From assembly GCA_029564025.1 (NCBI GenBank), contig JAKQQT010000507.1, positions 1 through 42,029 on the forward strand: 42,029 nt of DNA, given 5' to 3'. Source of the DNA: Armatimonadota bacterium (GTDB taxonomy: Bacteria; Armatimonadota; DTGP01; JAKQQT01). Positions 34,433 to 42,029 of this stretch are shown here, one piece after another; position 1 is the first letter of the stretch, and every line of letters begins with the position of its first letter. The notes below the pieces were generated by a model. That model saw only the letters and a program-made list of their open reading frames with translations, did no database searches and was not told the DNA's origin. Position numbers and translations under genes: made by a program.

Positions 34433-37237
34433 TCAGAGCGTGCCGGTTTCGCGAATCAGATCCACGCGCCGGCGGGTCCACTTTTCGAACTCCACAGCCC
34501 AGAAGACGATGCTTCCCGCGCCGAGGCTGACGAGCAACTGAATGCCGGTCAGCGCGTGTGTGTGGAAGATCGACTGCAGAGGCGGAAGGTAGAGGATGGC
34601 CATATGCATCACGAAAATGGTCATCGCCGCCGTCAGCAGGGGTCGGTTGGTAGCCAGGCCGATGCGGAATAGCGATTGCGTTTCGGACCGGGCGTTCAGC
34701 GCGTAGCTCATCTCGGCAGAGGTGAGCGCCGTGAAGATCATGGCGCTCCATGGTCCCGCGTGTCCGCCTTGGGTCTGGTATCCCCACACGCCCACGCACA
34801 TCGCCAGAATGCCCACCAGGAAGCCCATGACGACCATCTGGTAACCGAGTCCCTGGCTGAACGGCCCTTCGTTCTGGGGGCGCGGCCCGGAGCGCATCAC
34901 GTTCTTGTCGGCGGGTTCCAGACCGAGCGCCAGGCCGGGGATGCCGCCGGTGATGAGGTTTATCCAGAGCAGTTGCAGAACCGTAAGCGGGACGGGCATA
35001 CCAAACGCTTGCGTCAGCAGGATGCACGCCACTTGTCCGACGGTGCTGGCGATGATGTATCCGATATACCGCCGGGCGTTCCGGCAGACGGTACGGCCGA
35101 TTTCCATCGCGCGGACGAGCGTGGAGAAGTTGTCGTCCATGATCACGATGTCGGCGGAATCCTGCGCGATGTCGGTTCCGGAGACGCCCATCGCGGCGCC
35201 GATGTCCGCCTTCTGAAGCGCCGGGGCGTCATCGACGTGATGCCCGGTGATTGAAACGTTGGCGCCGCTTTTCTGGAAGGCCGTTACCAGCGCCAGGCGC
35301 TGTTCGGGTGTGATGCGCGAGAAAGCGGAAACGTCTTGAAGAACGGACGGAAGGTCTTCGTCCGGAATTTGTGCCAGTTCGGCGCCTGTCAGTACTTTGT
35401 TGTTAAACGAAATGTGCAGAGCCCGGGCGATTCTGCCGGCTGTCGGGCCGTCATCGCCGGACAGCATCACGGGCCGGATACCGGCGGACAGGCAACTCCA
35501 GATGGCCAGCCTCACGCCTTCGCGCGGCGGATGGTTCATCCCGGCCATGCCGATAAACACCAACCCGGTTTCCAGCGGCTCCACGGCGCCGTCCGGGGCT
35601 TTCTCGAGGGGACGGCACGCGATTCCGAGCACGTAAAGGCCTTCCTCAACGAGGCCGGCTTGCTTGTCGCCCAGTTCGCGGCGCAATTCGCCGGTCAGGG
35701 GGACAATCTGGTCGCCGCGCCACACGCGGTTGCACACCGAAAGCACGCTGTCGAACGAGCCTTTCGTCACAAGGAAGAATGGCGATGAGTCGCCACGGAA
35801 CAGCCAGGCAAGGGGAACATTCTGGCAGTCGCACCGCAGTTGGTGGACGGTGCTGACCCTTTTTCGTGCCGCGCTGAAGGGGGCTTCGGCGACGACCGGA
35901 TAGGCTTCATCGAGGCTTGCCTCCGGGATATCGTGCTCCGTCGCGGCCCTCACAAACGCTTCATCGACGGCCTGGGGGGCTTTTTTTCCGTTGGATTCGG
36001 CTTTGCCGCCGGGCACACAGCGGTCTTCGCGGCACATCGCCGCCAGTGCGAGCAGGATCTTCGTGGCAGGATGCGTGCGCTGTCGTCTGTGGTTCCGGGC
36101 GGTGGTGTCATGCTGATCGAGCGCGCTCTGGCCGACCAGTTCCGTGTTGTACCCGGCAATGCTGACAACGCGAACCGTCTGGTGCTCCTCGACCAGAGTG
36201 CCGGCTTTGTCCGCGCAGATAACGTTCACCGAAGCAACGTTTTCCACGCTGGACAGGCGTCGCACCAGGATGTTGTTCTCCAGCATCGTCTGCGCGCCCT
36301 GCGCCAGGGCAATCGTCATCACGCCTGGCAGGCCGATGGGGCATGCCGCCACGACCACGACAACGGCGGCGGCGATCATCTCCTCGGTGGTTTTGCCGTA
36401 CACCGCGCCTGCAGTAACAACCAGGGCCACGTCCACCATGATGGCGGCAAGAAGGACGTCGCACACCAGAGCCACTCTTTTCTGGAGGGGAGTCAGTTCG
36501 GCTCGAATCTTCGATGCGACCGGTGTCTGGACGGGCGTGTCCGCCTGCGCGTTGGCGGCCAGCACAACAGCGGCGCCGGTGCCGTGGATCACCGTGGAGC
36601 CGCGCCACAGCATGTTGTCAATCGGAGAATGACTACCGCCTTGATCGTTTCGCTTGTTGATTCGCACCGTCTCGCCTTCGGGAGTGATCTCCTGGATGCG
36701 AAGGTTACTGCTTTCTATCAGCCGCGCGTCGGCGGGAATCAGGGAACCGGCTTCCAGCAGAATCACGTCGCCGGGTTTCACTTCGTGGGCGCGAATGAGG
36801 TGTTCGGAGCCGTCGCGGTCCCGGACGCGCACCGAGGGCACGGCAATACGGCGTAATCTGGTGATGGTTCTGTCGGCGCGCGTCTCCTCGATGAAACCTA
36901 GCCCCGAGTTGATGATGATAATCAGCAGGATGGCGCTGACGTTCCGCCAGTCGGAATAGAGAAGGCTGATGGCGGCGACAGACATCAGCACCAGCATCAG
37001 CGGCGCCGAAAGCTGTTGCCAGATGATGCCGGCCGGGGTGCGCGCGGTGTCGGTTGAAAGCGCCTGCGCGGACTCGCGCCCGCGACCGTCCGTGAAATCC
37101 TCTCGCAAGGCGCGGCGCCGGGCTCGCCGTCCCGAAACCGTAGTCGGCGGAGCGGTCGGCCAGGGAGCGTCGTTGATGTACAGCGGCTGGTCGGTACGTT
37201 TCAAATGAGGCAGTTCCCCGTGCGTGGTAAAGGTCAA
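34433..37237 (-). CDS. P2-type (SERCA-like) P-type ATPase homologue with altered catalytic and ion-site motifs
   Basis: 934 aa intact ORF with recognisable A, P, N and TM regions, but PIGLP, DKAGT, SGDD, GHHVDDAP and NLITGGIP replace PEGLP, DKTGT, TGD, GDGxNDAP and NLxTDGxP. Confidence 0.85.
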   Translation of the reverse strand: MTFTTHGELPHLKRTDQPLYINDAPWPTAPPTTVSGRRARRRALREDFTDGRGRESAQALSTDTARTPAGIIWQQLSAPLMLVLMSVAAISLLYSDWRNVSAILLIIIINSGLGFIEETRADRTITRLRRIAVPSVRVRDRDGSEHLIRAHEVKPGDVILLEAGSLIPADARLIESSNLRIQEITPEGETVRINKRNDQGGSHSPIDNMLWRGSTVIHGTGAAVVLAANAQADTPVQTPVASKIRAELTPLQKRVALVCDVLLAAIMVDVALVVTAGAVYGKTTEEMIAAAVVVVVAACPIGLPGVMTIALAQGAQTMLENNILVRRLSSVENVASVNVICADKAGTLVEEHQTVRVVSIAGYNTELVGQSALDQHDTTARNHRRQRTHPATKILLALAAMCREDRCVPGGKAESNGKKAPQAVDEAFVRAATEHDIPEASLDEAYPVVAEAPFSAARKRVSTVHQLRCDCQNVPLAWLFRGDSSPFFLVTKGSFDSVLSVCNRVWRGDQIVPLTGELRRELGDKQAGLVEEGLYVLGIACRPLEKAPDGAVEPLETGLVFIGMAGMNHPPREGVRLAIWSCLSAGIRPVMLSGDDGPTAGRIARALHISFNNKVLTGAELAQIPDEDLPSVLQDVSAFSRITPEQRLALVTAFQKSGANVSITGHHVDDAPALQKADIGAAMGVSGTDIAQDSADIVIMDDNFSTLVRAMEIGRTVCRNARRYIGYIIASTVGQVACILLTQAFGMPVPLTVLQLLWINLITGGIPGLALGLEPADKNVMRSGPRPQNEGPFSQGLGYQMVVMGFLVGILAMCVGVWGYQTQGGHAGPWSAMIFTALTSAEMSYALNARSETQSLFRIGLATNRPLLTAAMTIFVMHMAILYLPPLQSIFHTHALTGIQLLVSLGAGSIVFWAVEFEKWTRRRVDLIRETGTL

Positions 37238-37381
37238 ATTCCATTCTACGCGACACGGGGCGCAAATAGGCCCTCTATCTTTTCAGGGAACCGGCAAATA
37301 CTACAATAAATGGATTCCGCCGTCCGGCGCCGGATGTCTGTCGGGCCGACGGTTTCGCGTGCATTACCACAGGAGACGGCC

Positions 37382-38122
37382 ATGACCGTGCCGACACTGC
37401 CCGAACAACACGCCATCGCGACGCATTTTCCGATTGCCATGCTGTTGACCGGAATCGTGTTCGATATGCTTGCGTCTATTGTGCGAAAACCGGTATGGCG
37501 CGCCGTGGGATTCTGGATGATGCTGGTGGGTGCCGTGATGACGATTCCCTCGGTGGTCACCGGGTGGATGACATTCTCGGATATGTACTCGAATTCGATC
37601 CCACCGGTTGTTGCGGTTCAGCACCGCTTGTTGGCTATTGTAACAACGGTCCTGGCCCTGATACTGGTCGTGCTTCGCATCGCCGATCGCGACAAGGCGA
37701 CCGGTTGGACGAGGGCGCTTCATGTGCTGGCCGGGATTGTCGCGGCTCTGGCCGTGGGCGCCACCGGGCACCTGGGAGGGCAACTGGTATTCAGGGGAGG
37801 GGCGAACGAGGTTTCGCCGGGCGCTCCTCACGCGGCCGCCCAGGCGGAGTTTACACCGCCTCCGGCCCTGGTGACGGAAGGCGAGAACCTGTTCTGGAGC
37901 GACGCCATTGGTTGCCGCGACTGCCACCGTGTCGGTGAAAGGGGTGGATTGACCGGACCGAATCTGACCTCAATCGGCACCTCGAAACCCGATGTGATGT
38001 GGCACGTGAGGCATCTTGAGGACCCCGCGGCCGTGGTGCCCGGATCCATGATGCCCAAAAACGAGAAACTGACACCTCTTCAGCGCGAGGCCCTGGCTAT
38101 GTACCTGGTTTCCCTGCGCTAG
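37382..38122 (+). CDS. DUF2231-like membrane domain fused to c-type cytochrome
   Basis: N-terminal four-TM region HAIATHFPIAMLLTGIVFDML...; CRDCH heme site at 37913-37927 and likely distal Met in SMMPKNEKLTPLQREALAMYLVSL; start at MTVPTLPEQH. Confidence 0.78.
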   Translation: MTVPTLPEQHAIATHFPIAMLLTGIVFDMLASIVRKPVWRAVGFWMMLVGAVMTIPSVVTGWMTFSDMYSNSIPPVVAVQHRLLAIVTTVLALILVVLRIADRDKATGWTRALHVLAGIVAALAVGATGHLGGQLVFRGGANEVSPGAPHAAAQAEFTPPPALVTEGENLFWSDAIGCRDCHRVGERGGLTGPNLTSIGTSKPDVMWHVRHLEDPAAVVPGSMMPKNEKLTPLQREALAMYLVSLR

Positions 38123-38187
38123 GATCCGGCGTGACGGCCCCCGGCCCGCGCCAAAGGTGACCGGTCGCGACAAGCGGCCCGGACCTG

Positions 38188-39921
38188 ATGATGGCAAACA
38201 TGCTCATTACAGCGCGGGAAGGGCGTCTCTGGGCGCGCTTCGGTTGGAGGGACGCGGCAATCTTCGTCGCGTTCTTCGCCGCTTTGCTGGCGTTCATGCA
38301 CACGCTCCAGTTGATGACCTCCGCGCTCGATCCGCCGGCGTTCAGCATCCGACTGTCCCCTTCAGCGTTGCCCGCATATGCCTGGCGTTCCGTGGTGCGC
38401 ATGTTTCTTGCCTACGGCATCAGCCTGGCCTTCGCCCTCACCATGGGCAGAATCGCGGCGTACAACCGGCGAGCGGAACAGGTGCTGATTCCCACACTCG
38501 ATATCCTGCAGTCCATCCCGGTGCTCGGTTTCGTATCGGTAACTGTCACCGGATTCATGACGCTGTTCCCCGGATCGGTGCTCGGCCTGGAGTGCGTCAG
38601 CATCGTGGCGATTTTCTCCAGCATGGCCTGGAACATCGCGTTCAGTTTCTACCAGTCGCTGAAAACGATACCGCGCGAACTGCACGAAGCCGCCGTCAAC
38701 TTCCGGCTGACGCCATCGCAGAGGTTCATCAAGCTGGAAGTTCCGTTCGCGATGACCGGCCTCGTATGGAACAGCATGGTCAGTTTTGGAAGCGGCTGGT
38801 TCTTCCTGGCGGCCTCGGAAGCCATCACGGTGCTGAACCATAACTACCAGTTGCCGGGGCTGGGATCGTACATGGCGGAAGCGGTGCACCAGAAGGATAT
38901 TGCCGCCATAGTATGGGCGATCGCGGCGATTGTCGCCGTGGTTGTTCTGGTGGACCAGTTGTTCTGGCGGCCGGTGGTGGCGTGGGCGCAGAAATACCGT
39001 ATCGAGGGACGCGACGACGACCAACCCACCAGCGTGATACTGGACATTCTGCGCAATTCCCAGTTGCAGGCGTGGTTTACCGACCGCGTTCTGGCTCCGA
39101 CCGGCGGCTGGATCCAGCGCATTATCGGACGGATGGAGGCGCGTGAGGCGCGGCGCCCCGGCCATTCGAGGTTTTTTTCCTTGCTTCGGTGGATCATTGC
39201 GATTCCCCTGGTGATTATCGGGGCGTCGCTGGTTCTGCGCGGGGTCAGCCTGGCCGTGTTTTCGTGGACCCTGCCGATGATCGGCCACACGGCGTGGCTG
39301 GGCTTGCTGACGCTGTTGCGCGTAACGGCGGTGGTGATCCTGGCGACGATCATCTGGGTTCCGATCGGCGTGCGTATCGGTTTTTCTCCGAAACTGGCCA
39401 AAATAGCCCAGCCTCTTGTTCAGATCGGCGCGGCCTTTCCGGCCAACGTGATCTTTCCGTTGATTACGTTCGCATTCGTGGCGACCGGAGTGCCTTTGTC
39501 ATGGGGAAGCATCCTCCTGCTGATGGTCGGCACGCAGTGGTACGTGCTGTTTAACGTCATTGCCGGCGCGTTGCAGGTGCCGGCGGATTTGCGGGAAGCC
39601 GCTCAGGTTTTCGGTTTGCGGGGCTGGAACCGGTGGCGCCGGCTGGTTCTGCCGGCTATTTTCCCCTCCTGGGTTACGGGCGCGCTGACCGCCGCGGGCG
39701 GCGCCTGGAACGCCAGTATCGTCGCGGAAGTCGCTGTTTGGGGTGACACAACCCTCACGGCGCCCGGACTGGGAGCGCTGATTACCGAGACGACACAGAA
39801 GGGCGACTGGCCGGGCATCATCCTCAGCATCGCCATGATGTGCGCTTACGTGGTGTTGCTTAACCGGTTTGTGTGGCAGAAACTGTATGAAATCGCCGAA
39901 GAACGATTCCGAATGACTTAG
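38188..39921 (+). CDS. Fused double ABC transporter permease (NitT/TauT-like)
   Basis: 577 aa with two permease halves, each with an EAA-type loop (ELHEAAVNFRLTPSQRFIKLEVPFAMTGL; DLREAAQVFGLRGWNRWRRLVLPAIFPSWVTG). Confidence 0.88.
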   Translation: MMANMLITAREGRLWARFGWRDAAIFVAFFAALLAFMHTLQLMTSALDPPAFSIRLSPSALPAYAWRSVVRMFLAYGISLAFALTMGRIAAYNRRAEQVLIPTLDILQSIPVLGFVSVTVTGFMTLFPGSVLGLECVSIVAIFSSMAWNIAFSFYQSLKTIPRELHEAAVNFRLTPSQRFIKLEVPFAMTGLVWNSMVSFGSGWFFLAASEAITVLNHNYQLPGLGSYMAEAVHQKDIAAIVWAIAAIVAVVVLVDQLFWRPVVAWAQKYRIEGRDDDQPTSVILDILRNSQLQAWFTDRVLAPTGGWIQRIIGRMEAREARRPGHSRFFSLLRWIIAIPLVIIGASLVLRGVSLAVFSWTLPMIGHTAWLGLLTLLRVTAVVILATIIWVPIGVRIGFSPKLAKIAQPLVQIGAAFPANVIFPLITFAFVATGVPLSWGSILLLMVGTQWYVLFNVIAGALQVPADLREAAQVFGLRGWNRWRRLVLPAIFPSWVTGALTAAGGAWNASIVAEVAVWGDTTLTAPGLGALITETTQKGDWPGIILSIAMMCAYVVLLNRFVWQKLYEIAEERFRMT

Positions 39922-39934
39922 ATCAGGTGACACC

Positions 39935-41326
39935 GTGAAACAGACGACCAAAACCAATAACCCGGACCTGCGTGGCACCGTGTTGCTTTCCGCCGACAAC
40001 ATCTCGAAGTTCTACGGCGAGGGACGGCGCAGGATTCAAGTCCTTCGCGATATCTGCCTGGATATCCGCGAAGGCGAGATTGTGGTGGTGCTGGGACCGT
40101 CCGGCGCCGGCAAGTCCACGCTGTTGCGCATCCTCTCCGGCCTGTCGAAACCGTCCGGCGGACGCGTCCTTTTCCGTGGAGAACCGCACGAAGGACCCAA
40201 CGCTTCCATCGCCATCGTGTTCCAGACGTTTGCGCTATTCCCTTGGCTGACGGTGTACGAAAACGTGGAAGTCGGCGTTCTGAACTCCGACCTGTCGGAA
40301 ACACAGCGCCGGAGAAGCATCCTGAAGGCGATCGACACCATCGGTCTGGACGGTTTCGAGGACGCGTATCCGAAGGAACTGTCGGGCGGTATGCGCCAAC
40401 GCGTGGGTTTTGCCCGGGCGTTGGTGGTGGAACCGGAAATCCTGTTTATGGACGAGCCGTTTTCCACGCTGGACGTGCTGACCGCCGAAAACCTCAAAAA
40501 GGAGCTTCTCTCGCTGTGGGCGGAACGCAAAATCCCGACGAAGGCCGTGGTGCTGGTGACGCACAACATAGACGAAGCCGTGACCATGGGCGACCGATTG
40601 GTGGTGATGGGCACCGATCCGGGCAATATACGCGTGGACATGCCGGGACTGCCGCTGGAGGAACGCGCCAAAGACCATCCGGAACATATCCGCATGGTCG
40701 ACTACCTGTACGGTGTGATGACGAATCCTTCCGAGGTGGTTGCGCCGTTCGGTCCGGAAACTCCGGTCGCCATGCCGGAAGCGCCGGCCCTGCGGCCTTT
40801 CCAGGTTCTTCCGCACGTGGAAGTCGGCCAGATCACCGGACTGGTGGAACGATTGCATTCGGCCAACGACCGGGAAGACATCTACGTGGTCGGCCGGGAT
40901 CTGAACATGGAAGTCGACGACCTGTTGCCGCTGGTTCAGGCGCTTGACCTGCTGGGACTGGGCGACGTGGAGGAGGGTGACGTATTCCTGACACCGGTGG
41001 GCGTGCGGTTTGCCGACGCCGGCCTTCAGGAGCGCAAGGAGATATTCCGCGATCAGGCCCGCGAGAACGTGCAGTTGATCCGCGCAATCCTGCACGGCAT
41101 TGAATCCGATATCGCCAACCGGATCCGGTGGGACGACGTGCTGGAAGACATGGAGCGTCAGTTCACCACGGAGGAAGCCGAACGCCAGTTGGACACTGCC
41201 ATCGATTGGGGACGCTACGCCGAGTTGTTCGCCTACGACGACAGCGACGGTGTGTTCTCACGGGAGTCCGAGGAATACTCGGCCCCGCCCGAGGGCGAGG
41301 AAGGCGAATCCGAAGCAGAGGAATAG
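39935..41326 (+). CDS. ABC transporter ATP-binding protein with C-terminal AAA-associated-type domain (nitrate/sulfonate type)
   Basis: Walker A GPSGAGKST, LSGGMRQRVGFARAL, Walker B EILFMDEPF; long C-terminal acidic domain from ~40800. Confidence 0.92.
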   Translation: MKQTTKTNNPDLRGTVLLSADNISKFYGEGRRRIQVLRDICLDIREGEIVVVLGPSGAGKSTLLRILSGLSKPSGGRVLFRGEPHEGPNASIAIVFQTFALFPWLTVYENVEVGVLNSDLSETQRRRSILKAIDTIGLDGFEDAYPKELSGGMRQRVGFARALVVEPEILFMDEPFSTLDVLTAENLKKELLSLWAERKIPTKAVVLVTHNIDEAVTMGDRLVVMGTDPGNIRVDMPGLPLEERAKDHPEHIRMVDYLYGVMTNPSEVVAPFGPETPVAMPEAPALRPFQVLPHVEVGQITGLVERLHSANDREDIYVVGRDLNMEVDDLLPLVQALDLLGLGDVEEGDVFLTPVGVRFADAGLQERKEIFRDQARENVQLIRAILHGIESDIANRIRWDDVLEDMERQFTTEEAERQLDTAIDWGRYAELFAYDDSDGVFSRESEEYSAPPEGEEGESEAEE

Positions 41327-41387
41327 TGGCTGGCAGACGGCAGTCCGAAGCCGGCGGAGGGATGCCAGTCTCAGACCGCCGTAATGC

Positions 41388-41759
41388 TCAGTCGCCTTGT
41401 GCCGGCGGAGGCGGGGGAGGTTCCTGAGCGCGCAACGGAACCTCGTTGCCGTTGATATAGCCGAGTTTGCGGGCCTGCGAACGGACGCCCTCGTCGGTTT
41501 GCAGATACTGAATGCGGCGCCGCAGGGCCGCATTCTCCTGCAGGTAGCGCGCTTTTTCGGCGCGTGAGGCCGCCAGGTTCGCTTCCAGATCCTTCTTCAG
41601 GCCCACCGGTTGCCATATCTTTTCGGCAAAGGCCACGAGGATCACGGCGACGATTGCCCACAGACAAAGCTTCGCCAGCGTTCCCACCGCATTTTCCCAG
41701 AAACCGGGCTTCTTGCGAGTGCGGCGGCGGTTCGTGGCGACAGGCTCACTCATCTTCAT
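41388..41759 (-). CDS. Septum formation initiator family protein (FtsB/DivIC-like)
   Basis: Single TM LCLWAIVAVILVAFAE followed by coiled coil LKKDLEANLAASRAEKARYLQENAALRRRIQYLQTDEGVRSQARKLGYINGNEVPL; Pro-rich tail. Confidence 0.8.
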   Translation of the reverse strand: MKMSEPVATNRRRTRKKPGFWENAVGTLAKLCLWAIVAVILVAFAEKIWQPVGLKKDLEANLAASRAEKARYLQENAALRRRIQYLQTDEGVRSQARKLGYINGNEVPLRAQEPPPPPPAQGD

Positions 41760-42029
41760 CCCTCCTTGAAGGTCGCGACGCGGATCAGGTTGGTGTTTCC
41801 GGACTGGCCTGCCGGGAATCCGGCGGTCAGAACCACGGTATCGCCGGGCTTGACGAGGCCCGAGTGCCGGGCGGCGCGAAAACTGTTTCTCAGGGTATCG
41901 TCCACGGTTTCGGATTGAGGCGCCATCAAAGGTGTCACGCCCCAACTGAGGGCGAGACGCCGGTAGGTCTCCGGATTGGCTGTTATACCAAGTATCGGCG
42001 ATTTGGGCCGATATCGAGCCACCATCCGG
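41756..42029 (-). CDS. pyk: Pyruvate kinase, C-terminal domain (5' end beyond window)
   Basis: VARYRPKSPILGITANPETYRRLALSWGVTPLMAP...GDTVVLTAGFPAGQSGNTNLIRV*; stop overlaps ATG of the ftsB-like gene (ATGA). Confidence 0.9.
   Translation of the reverse strand, partial: RMVARYRPKSPILGITANPETYRRLALSWGVTPLMAPQSETVDDTLRNSFRAARHSGLVKPGDTVVLTAGFPAGQSGNTNLIRVATFKEG

Noticed and set aside
35840-36856. 338-aa plus-strand ORF opposite the P-type ATPase-like gene
   Set aside because: Antisense shadow; the minus-strand frame encodes recognisable P-type ATPase segments.
34433-37237. Pseudogene call for the P-type ATPase-like gene
   Set aside because: Frame is intact over 934 codons with TM and cytosolic regions preserved; motif changes alone do not prove decay, so kept as CDS with a flagged anomaly.
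37323-37334. TCCGGCGCCGGA palindrome before the DUF2231-cytochrome gene
   Set aside because: Short GC palindrome expected by chance in this composition; no further support.

Overview
High-GC bacterial chromosomal window, densely coded on both strands. Left to right it holds: a hexitol/ketose-phosphate dehydrogenase cluster (srlD-like SDR end, a 542-aa sorE-like MDR, mtlD); RidA; a GNAT; a Gfo/Idh/MocA oxidoreductase; an ECF sigma / TPR-bearing anti-sigma pair; mntP; a GH78-like rhamnosidase; an alkaline-phosphatase-superfamily protein; a block of four secreted multidomain proteins (2076-aa double beta-helix with P-domain and dockerin, two tandem six-blade NHL-type propellers, and a 1077-aa protein with an uncharacterised Trp-rich C-terminus); tRNA-Ala(GGC); two sugar-nucleotide/TIGR01777-type epimerases; an APH-like kinase; a six-hairpin glycosidase-like protein; a sugar ABC importer without ATPase; a patatin; a P2-type ATPase-like protein; a DUF2231-cytochrome c fusion; a fused double permease with its ATPase; and ftsB-like / pyk (partial). 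The strongest anomaly is the full-length P-type ATPase (34433..37237), in which both catalytic motifs and ion-site motifs are altered while the fold and reading frame are intact. Other points worth checking are the duplicated Rossmann region in the sorE-like enzyme, the dockerin-like tails (half or degenerate) on the secreted proteins with no cohesin in the window, the unknown C-terminal domain of the 1077-aa protein, and a structured inverted-repeat element at 30037..30162. Dockerin-tail style suggests an Armatimonadota-like host, but this is inference only. No homology search was run; product names come from reading motifs.
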